Assembly (NCBI GenBank): GCA_002691025.1
Contig: NZGT01000125.1
Coordinates: forward strand, 6,817 to 43,726
From: Spirochaeta sp.
GTDB taxonomy: Bacteria; Myxococcota_A; UBA9160; UBA4427
Direction: 5' to 3'
Length of the DNA: 36,910 nucleotides
Part shown: positions 1 to 9,515 of the stretch, in pieces
How positions within the stretch are numbered: the stretch's first letter is position 1
Layout of the letters: each line of letters begins with the position of its first letter
Made by a program: the position numbers and the translations under genes
The notes under the pieces: generated by a model
Told to the model about the DNA's origin: nothing
Seen by the model: only the letters and a program-made list of their open reading frames with translations
Database searches by the model: none

Positions 1-506
1 CGAACCAGATCCGTGGTTTCAAGCAGGCGAGCCAGACCCTCAAGCGCGTAATACTCGCACTGCATGGGGATCAAAACCGAGTCGGCCGCCGTGAGGGCAT
101 TCAACGTGAGCAAACTCAAAGAGGGCGGACAGTCGATCAAGATGAATTCATATTGATCCCGAATCGGAGCGATGGCTTCCCGAAGTCGACTCTCGCGGGC
201 CTCGCGAGACACCAACTCCACCTCGGCCCCCACCAGGTCTGTCCCCGCGGGGACTACACCCAGGTATTCGATCTCGGTTCTCGAAACCAAAGAATCCAGA
301 GCCACCTCCGACACCAGCGCGTCATAGATCTGGCGAGGTGCGTCTACGATTCCGACGCCGCTACTCGCATTGCCTTGAGGGTCGAGGTCGATCAGGAGCG
401 TCTTCTTCTCTGCAACGCCCAGGCAAGCCGCAATACTGACGGCGGAGGTCGTTTTTCCGACCCCACCCTTCTGGTTGACTATTGCGATAACTCTTGCAGC
501 CGGCAT
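1..506 (-). CDS. parA: Chromosome-partitioning ATPase ParA (Soj), 5' part only
   Basis: ParA-type Walker ATPase that works with ParB and parS to segregate replicated origins. The frame opens at ATG 506-504, after an AGGA Shine-Dalgarno, and is still open at the window edge, so about 168 N-terminal residues are present. The deviant Walker A, KGGVGKTT, is at residues 13-20; the Walker A' region reads LLIDLDPQGN around residue 40, and Walker B reads FILIDCPPS near residue 125. No N-terminal DNA-binding extension is present, so it is the short chromosomal Soj type rather than a plasmid type Ia ParA. It follows rsmG in the order usual for chromosomes; parB would be expected just beyond the left edge. 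The parS palindrome at 1371-1386 fits this. Confidence 0.95.
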   Translation of the reverse strand, partial: MPAARVIAIVNQKGGVGKTTSAVSIAACLGVAEKKTLLIDLDPQGNASSGVGIVDAPRQIYDALVSEVALDSLVSRTEIEYLGVVPAGTDLVGAEVELVSREARESRLREAIAPIRDQYEFILIDCPPSLSLLTLNALTAADSVLIPMQCEYYALEGLARLLETTDLV

Positions 507-626
507 TTATCGTTTCCTGATCGCTGAGGCGCGATGTAGCACAGTCAGGCACCCAGGCGCATCGCTTCAGGCTAAGTTCCGCGACAGGAAAGAGCACCAC
601 GACGCCCACTGACTCAAAAACGAGGC

Positions 627-1298
627 CTAAACCTTTCGACCCCACCAGAGCCAGCGATCTGAGTCTTTGGCGGGGGTCGAATACCGGATCGACCCCCACT
701 CACCCAGTTCGCCATGGGGCCCAACCCCGGGATCAGGTCGATTGGCCGGGATCAGCACCACACCGCCTTTTCGGGCCCAGGGAAGGCCCAGCTCAAGAGC
801 ATCCTCGGGCTGAGCGACCGCTTGTGCGATCACCACATCTGATTGGATCGCGTCCAGGTCTTCGATACGGCCAAGCCGAGCGCTTACGTTGTCCAAGTGG
901 AGCTGGCGTCGCACCGCACGCTGAAAATGGTGCCTCCGCTCTCGGCTCTCGACGAGAGTCACGGAAACCTTGGACTTGAGGAGGGCCAGGGGTAGACCCG
1001 GAAAACCGGCCCCGGACCCCAGGTCCACGACCTGCATTCCAATCTCCACTTCGGCGTGATCTTCCACCGCGAACCAAAGCGCCAAGCCGTCGCACACCAG
1101 ACCCCGCATAACCGATTCCGCATCGCGATACCCGCTGAGATTCATGCGAGCGCCCCACTGGGCGACCAGAACCGCAAGCTCCAACAGCTGAGCTTCTACG
1201 GTCTCGTCCAGTCGCCTGCCCGCAGACTCGAGGAAGGCTTCCAGAGCCTCTCGACATCTCGCCGAAGGCCCGGTCTCGTCACTTTTGGCGGCTGCCAT
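627..1298 (-). CDS. rsmG: 16S rRNA (guanine-527-N7) methyltransferase RsmG (GidB)
   Basis: SAM-dependent enzyme that methylates N7 of G527 in 16S rRNA. I place the start at ATG 1298-1296 (223 residues), because the RsmG fold begins shortly after it; the frame stays open to 1589, but that part carries the parS sites and has no family match. The SAM-binding motif is VDLGSGAGFPGLPL near residue 90, followed by the acidic VESRERRHHF loop. A family signature MNLSGYRD (usually MNLT) is near residue 51. A GGGGAA possible ribosome site lies inside the degenerate parS copy. It lies between jag and parA, all reading the same way. Loss of this enzyme gives low-level streptomycin resistance in other bacteria. 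Confidence 0.92.
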   Translation of the reverse strand: MAAAKSDETGPSARCREALEAFLESAGRRLDETVEAQLLELAVLVAQWGARMNLSGYRDAESVMRGLVCDGLALWFAVEDHAEVEIGMQVVDLGSGAGFPGLPLALLKSKVSVTLVESRERRHHFQRAVRRQLHLDNVSARLGRIEDLDAIQSDVVIAQAVAQPEDALELGLPWARKGGVVLIPANRPDPGVGPHGELGEWGSIRYSTPAKDSDRWLWWGRKV

Positions 1299-1304
1299 CG
1301 GGTA

Positions 1305-1320
1305 CGTTCCCCGTGGAACA
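1305..1320. other. Degenerate parS-like site
   Basis: CGTTCCCCGTGGAACA differs from the perfect copy at 1371-1386 at two positions (1 and 7 of 16). It lies immediately upstream of the rsmG ATG and includes its likely ribosome-binding site. ParB binding here is inferred, not shown. Confidence 0.6.
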
Positions 1321-1370
1321 TAAAGGGTGGGCGTCAGGAAAAGGGGGCCAAGTAAGAACAAAGGCCTTGG

Positions 1371-1386
1371 TGTTCCACGTGGAACA
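1371..1386. other. parS: parS centromere-like site (ParB binding)
   Basis: TGTTCCACGTGGAACA is a perfect 16-bp palindrome that matches the bacterial consensus TGTTtCACGTGaAACA except for the C/G pair at positions 5 and 12. It sits in the jag-rsmG interval, less than 1 kb from parA, where origin-proximal parS sites are usual. ParB is expected to load here and spread. Confidence 0.9.
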
Positions 1387-1437
1387 CCCCCTCCGGCAGA
1401 ACCATACCGCGGATTCAGTGTACTGACGTCCGAGGTC

Positions 1438-1455
1438 GGAGCCTTTTGGGGCTCC
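1438..1455. repeat. Hairpin GGAGCC...GGCTCC, copy 1
   Basis: GGAGCCTTTTGGGGCTCC forms a six-base-pair stem plus a possible T-G closing pair. A close relative with the same stem arms lies at 5332-5349, in the origin candidate. Here it lies 72 bp downstream of jag and 52 bp from parS. No T-tract follows on either strand, so it is not a clear terminator. Confidence 0.5.
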
Positions 1456-1527
1456 TGGCGGCGGCTGCCGAGAATAAACGCCTGATTGGAGGGCCCGAGA
1501 TGGACCCCACTTCTCGGTGGGTCTTGC

Positions 1528-2391
1528 CTAGCTGCTCGACTGCGATGAAGCGACGGCTTCGTCGTATTCGTCGGCGCCTTCAGGAACAATCAGGACCTGG
1601 CGGTACTGCCCTTCCCCGATCCCCATCGTGGCTACACCTTCTCGCTCCTTGAGGGCCAGGTGAACGACTCGGCGGTCCCGGCCATTCATGGCGTCGAGAG
1701 CGAGCGCGCGTCCTGACTCCACGGCGCGGTCCGCGGCCCGATCAGCCAACTTCTCAAGGGATTCGGCTCGCACGGCGCTTTTGCCCTCGACTTCGATGAC
1801 AACCCGAGAAGAGGTGTCATCCGCAAGACGAAGAACTTGATTGGCCAGGAGCTGAACCGCGTCAGTGGCCCGGCCATCGCCCCCACCCAGGCCTTCACAG
1901 GCTTCGCCGGAAATCTTGTAGACGAGGAAGTCCGAACCCTCTTCGGATTCCTGTTCAATGTCAAAATTTCCCATCCCCAAGCGCTCGACTGCACCCAGAA
2001 TGAATTCGCCCACCGGCTCCAGAGTTCCCTTCGCGTTTCCCTTCGAGGGCTTGGCGGGTTGCTCCTTGGCGACACTCGGGGCTTCGGCGCGGGGTTCGCT
2101 TCGACCCCGTCTGCCAGAATCCCGATCTCGCGAGCGGCCCCGACCACGATCAGACCTGTCCGAGCGGCCCCCTGAGCCACCGCGATCGTCGCGCCCGCCG
2201 CCACCCGTACTCGGTGTGAATCCAACCGGACCCGCCACGACGACAAAGCGCCCTGCCGCACCCGAGACATCTTCCGGGACGACAATCTTCAAATCGGCTT
2301 CTTCTACTTCATAAAAGCGAGTCGCCTGGGCGATTGCTTCTTCCTTGCTGTCGCCCACAAATTCATTGGGTTCTGATTTTCGGTCATACAT
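1528..2391 (-). CDS. jag: RNA-binding protein Jag/KhpB (Jag_N-KH-R3H)
   Basis: Putative RNA-binding regulator linked in other bacteria to cell elongation and division. 287 residues. An N-terminal Jag_N domain (about 1-55) with the usual pattern of KEEAIAQATRFYEVEEADL is followed by a low-complexity linker rich in Gly, Arg, Asp and Ser (about 60-105), then a KH domain (about 125-205, loop GGDGRATDAVQLLAN) and a C-terminal R3H domain (about 210-270) with the signature MNGRDRRVVHLAL. The start is ATG 2391-2389; the gene follows yidC by 35 bp in the same direction, the usual order. The long charged linker is variable in this family. The C-terminal tail (EYDEAVASSQSSS) looks disordered. Confidence 0.92.
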   Translation of the reverse strand: MYDRKSEPNEFVGDSKEEAIAQATRFYEVEEADLKIVVPEDVSGAAGRFVVVAGPVGFTPSTGGGGRDDRGGSGGRSDRSDRGRGRSRDRDSGRRGRSEPRAEAPSVAKEQPAKPSKGNAKGTLEPVGEFILGAVERLGMGNFDIEQESEEGSDFLVYKISGEACEGLGGGDGRATDAVQLLANQVLRLADDTSSRVVIEVEGKSAVRAESLEKLADRAADRAVESGRALALDAMNGRDRRVVHLALKEREGVATMGIGEGQYRQVLIVPEGADEYDEAVASSQSSS

Positions 2392-2426
2392 CGAAATTAC
2401 CTCCCTGCCTATCGTGGTGTTTTGGA

Positions 2427-4187
2427 CTAGCCGGCCGCTTCGGCCTTTGCCTGCATTCTCCGACGGATCAGGAGTTGGTGGCCAATGCCCAGTAAGTTGC
2501 TGACCGTCCAGTAGAGAACCAAACCAGACGGAAAGGTGTAAGAAAAGAGGAGCATGATGCCAGGCATCATGATCATCATCATTTTGGCTTGCGCCGGATC
2601 CATGCCGGTCTGAGGCGTCATCTGCTGCTGAAAGACCATCGAACCCGCCATCAAGAAGGGAAGAATCCGCACCGGAAAATCAAGACCCGGAAGCGTGAAA
2701 AGAGTCGCGGGCGCAGAGAGGTCATTGATCCAGAAAATGAACGGAGCCTGCCTGAGATCAAAAGAAGTCTGCAATGCGTAAAAGAGACCGATAAAAACAG
2801 GCATCTGCAAAAGCAGGGGCAAACACCCACTGAGGGGATTTACACCCTCTTCTCGGTAGATCTTGAACGTCTCTTCGGACTGCTTTTGTCGATCGTCCTT
2901 GAACTTCTCCTGGATCTCCTTGATGCGGGGCATGACCTCGCGCATACGCTCGGCCGATCTCATCTGCTTGGTCACGATGGGAAGCGTCACCAGGCGAACC
3001 AGGATCGTCAAAACAATGATCGCCAAGCCGTAGTTGGGAATCACTCGATGCACCTTCTCGAGCGCCCACTCGAAAAAGAAGGTCAGCGGTTCAACCCAGG
3101 ACCAGCCGCGGTTGAGAGTCAGGTCAAGATCTCGACCCAGTTCCCGTAGAAGCGGCGGATCCTTCGGACCGAAGAAAACCGAATAGCGCCTGGAAACCGT
3201 CTCGCCCGGAAGAGCGCGACCTCCGCGTTGACGTACTTCAGCGGTGGCAATCTTCCCTTCTACCAGCGGCACAAAAGCCACTCCGACATCCGTGGGGTCA
3301 GCCGGAATCAAGACGCTGGCGAAATAGCGCAGGTCCACACCGGCCCAAACAACATCTGAACTCGCCTGAAAGGGACCTTCATCATTGCCAAGGAGACTGC
3401 CAAAGAAACCACTCGATCCCAGTGAAGGCACCAACTCACGGGTGACATCTTCACCGACCAGAGCAATCAAGGAGAGTTCACTGAAATCTGTTCGTTTGTT
3501 GACGGCGGTGGGAAGCGAAATGGAATACGCGGAATCAAGCGGCGACTGACCCCGGTTCGTAAACTCGACCACGAACTCCAGTTCGTACGTCTCATCGGGG
3601 CGACGAAAGATCTTTCTGATTTCAAGATCACCACGACGAAGCAAGAAGACGACTTCAGAGGCGCTTGCAGTTTCCACCTCGTAGAGCGCTTCGCTTAGAT
3701 CCGTGTCACCCGACGCCAGGAAATCGGTCGAAAGAGTCGCCTTGATACTCTCGGGTATATCGATCAATTCAACCGGGATTTCATGCCGGGGTGTCTCAAA
3801 GAATTGCTTCATCTGAACGGCATGAACAACTCCGCCTCGATTCGAGAGTTCTATTCGAATCCGGTCATTCTCAAGCACACCGGACCACGGCGCGACAGAA
3901 CCGGCGGGCGGAGCCAATTGAGCAGGTTTGAGAACTTGTTCGCTTTTCTCATTCCTGACTGGTTCGGCCGCAGGTTTGCCTGAATCCGCATAGGAGGGCG
4001 TCTTCTCTTCATTCCATCCGCCTCGTTGCGTTGGAAGGACGCGATCCGGTGCGGATGTCTCCTCGGCCGCTTCGGTGACGACACTGGGAAATTCCCGCTT
4101 TTCCGCCTGGATCTGCTGTTGCCAAGCGATCCATCCAATAAAGACAGCCATCGAAAGCGCGAATGCAGCAAGTAGATTGCGGTCCAC
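2427..4187 (-). CDS. yidC: Membrane protein insertase YidC
   Basis: Inserts and folds inner-membrane proteins with or without Sec; F0 subunit c is a classical substrate and is encoded in this window. 586 residues, close to the Gram-negative length. There is an N-terminal membrane anchor (about 5-22), a large periplasmic beta-sandwich domain (about 50-345), and then the conserved insertase core. The groove arginine sits in ILVRLVTLPI near residue 396, followed by the coiled-coil cytoplasmic hairpin (KEIQEKFKDDRQKQSEETF) and TM segments to the end. The large periplasmic domain marks a Gram-negative cell, as opposed to the short Gram-positive Oxa1-like form. The start lies 3 bp after the yidD stop. 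Confidence 0.97.
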   Translation of the reverse strand: MDRNLLAAFALSMAVFIGWIAWQQQIQAEKREFPSVVTEAAEETSAPDRVLPTQRGGWNEEKTPSYADSGKPAAEPVRNEKSEQVLKPAQLAPPAGSVAPWSGVLENDRIRIELSNRGGVVHAVQMKQFFETPRHEIPVELIDIPESIKATLSTDFLASGDTDLSEALYEVETASASEVVFLLRRGDLEIRKIFRRPDETYELEFVVEFTNRGQSPLDSAYSISLPTAVNKRTDFSELSLIALVGEDVTRELVPSLGSSGFFGSLLGNDEGPFQASSDVVWAGVDLRYFASVLIPADPTDVGVAFVPLVEGKIATAEVRQRGGRALPGETVSRRYSVFFGPKDPPLLRELGRDLDLTLNRGWSWVEPLTFFFEWALEKVHRVIPNYGLAIIVLTILVRLVTLPIVTKQMRSAERMREVMPRIKEIQEKFKDDRQKQSEETFKIYREEGVNPLSGCLPLLLQMPVFIGLFYALQTSFDLRQAPFIFWINDLSAPATLFTLPGLDFPVRILPFLMAGSMVFQQQMTPQTGMDPAQAKMMMIMMPGIMLLFSYTFPSGLVLYWTVSNLLGIGHQLLIRRRMQAKAEAAG

Positions 4188-4190
4188 GGA

Positions 4191-4478
4191 TCAACCTCGA
4201 GGTACGGGGTCGTAGCCCCCGGCGTTGAAGGGATGGCATCGCACAATCCGGCGGGCGCCCAAAAGGATTCCTCTACGGATCCCATGTTCGCGCAGTGCTT
4301 GTGCGGTGTAGGTCGAGCAGCTCGGTTCAAATCGACACATCGGACCGAAAAAGGGCGAAAGGAAGAGGTGCCATAGGTGAAGGATCCGGATCAAAACCCG
4401 AGCGACCATGGAGGGTCTTCTCTTCGGTTGGCCGGCCTGCGGCTCCGAGCCCGGTGAATGTCTTTCGCTTTGAATCAC
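4191..4478 (-). CDS. yidD: Membrane protein insertion efficiency factor YidD
   Basis: Small membrane-associated protein that assists YidC-dependent insertion. The family signature is plain: LSPFFGPMCRFEPSCSTY, then RRGILLGARRIVRCHPFN and GGYDPVP. The start given is GTG 4478, which overlaps the rnpA stop (GTGA), giving 95 residues and translational coupling. A start at ATG 4409 would give 72 residues and matches the usual N-terminus better (VARVLIRILHLWHLFLSPF); the first 23 residues are Ser/Pro/Arg-rich and not family-like. I cannot decide between the two. The gene lies between rnpA and yidC, as in most bacteria. Confidence 0.92.
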   Translation of the reverse strand: MIQSERHSPGSEPQAGQPKRRPSMVARVLIRILHLWHLFLSPFFGPMCRFEPSCSTYTAQALREHGIRRGILLGARRIVRCHPFNAGGYDPVPRG

Positions 4479-4891
4479 GAAAGGGTCCTTTTCTCTGTGT
4501 TCCCTTGAGTCAGGTTCTCCGGGTTTTTTACCAAAGGACTCACCAAACGATCCAGGGACCGAAATACGTCGACGGTATCAAGCTGCGCAGCCCGCTTTCT
4601 TGCTATCACCACCAGGTCAAGCGATGCGGGAAGCGTTCCTCTTTCCCTTCGGAACCACTCTCGAACCTGTCTGCGAATCCGGTTTCTCACCACCGCATTG
4701 CCCACCGCGCGGCTGGTGCTCAATCCCAAACGAGGATCGGCCGTGCTTCGACCAGGGCAATTCGGTTCAATGACACTCAACAAGACGAACTCCGAGCTCG
4801 CTCGTCGCTGGCCCTTACGCGAAACGCGCACAAAATCCTGCGATTTGAGGATCCGGCTGGACCGACCAAAAAGGCCGGTTTTCTCGACCAC
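4475..4891 (-). CDS. rnpA: Ribonuclease P protein component
   Basis: Protein subunit of RNase P, which matures the 5' end of tRNAs together with the RnpB RNA (not in this window). 138 residues, slightly longer than the usual 115-125. The RNA-binding signature RAVGNAVVRNRIRRQVREWF is near residues 61-80, and the N-terminal ILKSQDFVRVSRKGQRRAS motif is also present. GTG 4891 is the first start and lies 2 bp past the rpmH stop. The C-terminal tail is polar and poorly conserved. It is the second gene of the rpmH-rnpA-yidD-yidC block. Confidence 0.95.
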   Translation of the reverse strand: MVEKTGLFGRSSRILKSQDFVRVSRKGQRRASSEFVLLSVIEPNCPGRSTADPRLGLSTSRAVGNAVVRNRIRRQVREWFRRERGTLPASLDLVVIARKRAAQLDTVDVFRSLDRLVSPLVKNPENLTQGNTEKRTLS

Positions 4892-4893
4892 GA

Positions 4894-5043
4894 TTACTTG
4901 GAAGCGACAGTGACGGCCAGGCGCTTTCGCCCCTTCGCGCGTCGTCTTTTCAAGATCGTTCGGCCGGAGCGTGTTTTCATTCGCTCACGGAAGCCGTGTT
5001 TGCGGAGTCGCTTGATTCGACTGGGTTGGTAGGTTCTTTTCAT
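4894..5043 (-). CDS. rpmH: 50S ribosomal protein L34
   Basis: Small basic protein of the large subunit. 49 residues, beginning at ATG 5043-5041 with [19 protein letters not shown] and containing the family signature [19 protein letters not shown]. An upstream frame extension to 5241 exists but is not family-like. It is the first gene of the leftward cluster and faces away from dnaN, so its promoter should lie in 5044-5300. The length matches the usual 44-50 residues, and nothing appears broken. Confidence 0.97.
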   Translation of the reverse strand: MKRTYQPSRIKRLRKHGFRERMKTRSGRTILKRRRAKGRKRLAVTVASK

Positions 5044-5318
5044 GACGTCTGGCGCCTTCAATTCGCTGTCGTTTGTCAGATGAGGCAGGTGTCCAGCGTT
5101 GTCCTGCGCCCCTGCGGTGAGCTCATCGAGGCGAAAGGTGCCCCGCTCCTGGATGCTCGACCGCACTGTTCCGAAGGCGCGCGAGCTTAGCCAGCCCCTT
5201 TCCCAGCCGCCACCACCAGAAGAACATCGGTTGAAGGCCACGGCGGCGAAAAAAATCTCAACCCGGCCTTTCTCTTGCCTTCTATGGATCCCCGACCATG
5301 GTAAGATTCACTCAGTGT

Positions 5319-5347
5319 TTGAACAGATCCTGGAGCCTTTCTAGGCT
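5319..5347 (+). promoter_or_regulatory. Possible sigma-70-type promoter for dnaN
   Basis: TTGAAC (5319-5324), a 17-bp spacer and TAGGCT (5342-5347) give a weak -35/-10 pair about 140 bp before the dnaN start. The -10 hexamer falls within the right half of the 5332-5349 hairpin. Weak match; by eye only. Confidence 0.25.
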
Positions 5348-5349
5348 CC
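5332..5349. repeat. Hairpin GGAGCC...GGCTCC, copy 2
   Basis: GGAGCCTTTCTAGGCTCC forms a perfect seven-base-pair stem (GGAGCCT/AGGCTCC) with a four-base loop. It agrees with the hairpin at 1438-1455 in 15 of 18 positions. Its role is unknown. Confidence 0.5.
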
Positions 5350-5384
5350 GATGCTGTTTCCCGACATTCCACATTACTCAGACA

Positions 5385-5420
5385 AAGCATAAAGCATATT
5401 AATATCGGATACTTATGCTT
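5385..5420. repeat. Three copies of heptamer AAGCATA
   Basis: Two tandem direct copies (5385-5391 and 5392-5398) and one inverted copy (5414-5420) lie inside the AT-rich part of the origin candidate. The outer copies form an inverted repeat. Iteron-like in layout; the binding protein is unknown. Confidence 0.55.
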
Positions 5421-5489
5421 GTTTTGTTCTTCGTTTTACAGACTTCTACGACTACTCTTTAAAAATTGAAAAAAAATTGGGAGTGCTAG

Positions 5490-6611
5490 ATGAAACTATC
5501 TATCGCCAAATCTGAACTCCAAAAAGGATTGGCTCGAATTCAAGCCATTGTCGACAAGCGAAACTCGATGCCGATCCTCGCCAATGTCATGATCGAAGCC
5601 ACCGAGGAGGGCAGTGGGAGTCTCCAGATCTCGGCAACCGATCTTGAAGTGGGAATTCGAAGCCGCCAGGACGCAGATGTATCCGAGCCGGGGGGGCTGA
5701 CCGTTTCTGCAAAGACCCTTTACGAGATTGTTCGAGAGTTACCGGATGAGACCGTCCACCTGGAAAGCACTGCGAACTCATTTCTTTTGATTCAGTGTGA
5801 ACGTTCCCATTTCAAGCTTGCAGGTACTTCCCCCGAGGAATACCCCACTCTCCCCGATTTCTCACCGCAAAACACGGTCACCGTGCCGAGCAACGTGCTC
5901 GCGGTGATGATTGAACGAACCATGTACGCCGCCTCAACGGATGAGACTCGATATAACCTCAACGGCGTCTACCTCGAAGTCGACTCCGGGACCAATCAGC
6001 TTCGACTGGTGGCCACGGACGGCCACCGCCTGGCAATGGTCGAAAATGAGATCCCCGGGGAACTATCCGCCCTCCAAAGCGGGGTGATAATACCACGAAA
6101 AGGCCTGGCGGAGCTCAAAAGGCTGCTCGATGAAGACATGGTGGATGAGATTGATCTCGCTTTCGAAGGCAATAGCGGTTTGGCTCGAGGGGGAGAGGTC
6201 ACTTTGGTCATGCGTCTCATCGAAGGCGAATTCCCCAATTACCAACAGGTGATTCCCGGCGAGTCCACCGTGCAGGTCATTGTCGATAGCGAAAAGCTCT
6301 CACGCGCTTTGCGCCGAGTGGTTTTGCTCTCCTCGCAGCGAAGCCGAGCTGTGAAACTCGAGTTGGGGGAACACAAGCTCACGGTGTCCTCCAATAATCC
6401 GGACATGGGTGATGCACGCGATGAACTCGACAGCGATTACGCGGGGGAAGCGATTTCCATTGGATTCAACGCTCGATACATGCTGGATGCCTTGGCGGCT
6501 CTTCAGGTCAAGGAAGTGTGGTTGGGCCTGAACAGCGACCTTTCGCCCGCGAAGGTCAAGCCGACGAACGACGAAGGGGCCCTGGCTGTCGTAATGCCGA
6601 TGAGGCTCTAG
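5490..6611 (+). CDS. dnaN: DNA polymerase III beta sliding clamp
   Basis: Ring-shaped processivity clamp that tethers DNA polymerase III to DNA. 373 residues, the usual length. The N-terminus MKLSIAKSELQKGLARIQ and the block NSMPILANVMIEA are typical. The three clamp subdomains follow in order, with VATDGHRLAMVE near residue 172 and the C-terminal VMPMRL, which shapes the peptide-binding pocket. The start is ATG 5490 after GGGAG with a good spacing. It heads the rightward block, but without dnaA before it or recF after it. Nothing in the protein suggests damage. Confidence 0.98.
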   Translation: MKLSIAKSELQKGLARIQAIVDKRNSMPILANVMIEATEEGSGSLQISATDLEVGIRSRQDADVSEPGGLTVSAKTLYEIVRELPDETVHLESTANSFLLIQCERSHFKLAGTSPEEYPTLPDFSPQNTVTVPSNVLAVMIERTMYAASTDETRYNLNGVYLEVDSGTNQLRLVATDGHRLAMVENEIPGELSALQSGVIIPRKGLAELKRLLDEDMVDEIDLAFEGNSGLARGGEVTLVMRLIEGEFPNYQQVIPGESTVQVIVDSEKLSRALRRVVLLSSQRSRAVKLELGEHKLTVSSNNPDMGDARDELDSDYAGEAISIGFNARYMLDALAALQVKEVWLGLNSDLSPAKVKPTNDEGALAVVMPMRL

Positions 6612-9506
<2,895 letters not shown>

Positions 9507-9515
9507 GAACCGATT

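Larger units (their letters stand above)
5044..5489. other. Divergent rpmH-dnaN intergenic region, oriC candidate
   Basis: 446 bp without a credible gene. All genes on its left read left and all on its right up to tmk read right, as expected if forks leave from here. The right third (about 5380-5485) is strongly AT-rich and ends in A-tracts just before the dnaN Shine-Dalgarno GGGAG. The heptamer AAGCATA occurs twice in tandem (5385-5391, 5392-5398) and once inverted (TATGCTT, 5414-5420). A hairpin lies at 5332-5349. I found no consensus DnaA box (TTATNCACA) on either strand; the nearest is CATTCCACA near 5365. dnaA is not adjacent. The assignment rests on gene layout and composition. Confidence 0.5.

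Noticed and set aside
4321-4340. tRNA T-loop-like GGTTCAAATC
   Set aside because: It lies inside yidD and no acceptor, D or anticodon stems can be built around it.
5044-5489. DnaA boxes in the origin candidate
   Set aside because: No TTATNCACA or its complement was found; CATTCCACA near 5365 matches only the last six bases. The region is kept as an origin candidate on other grounds.
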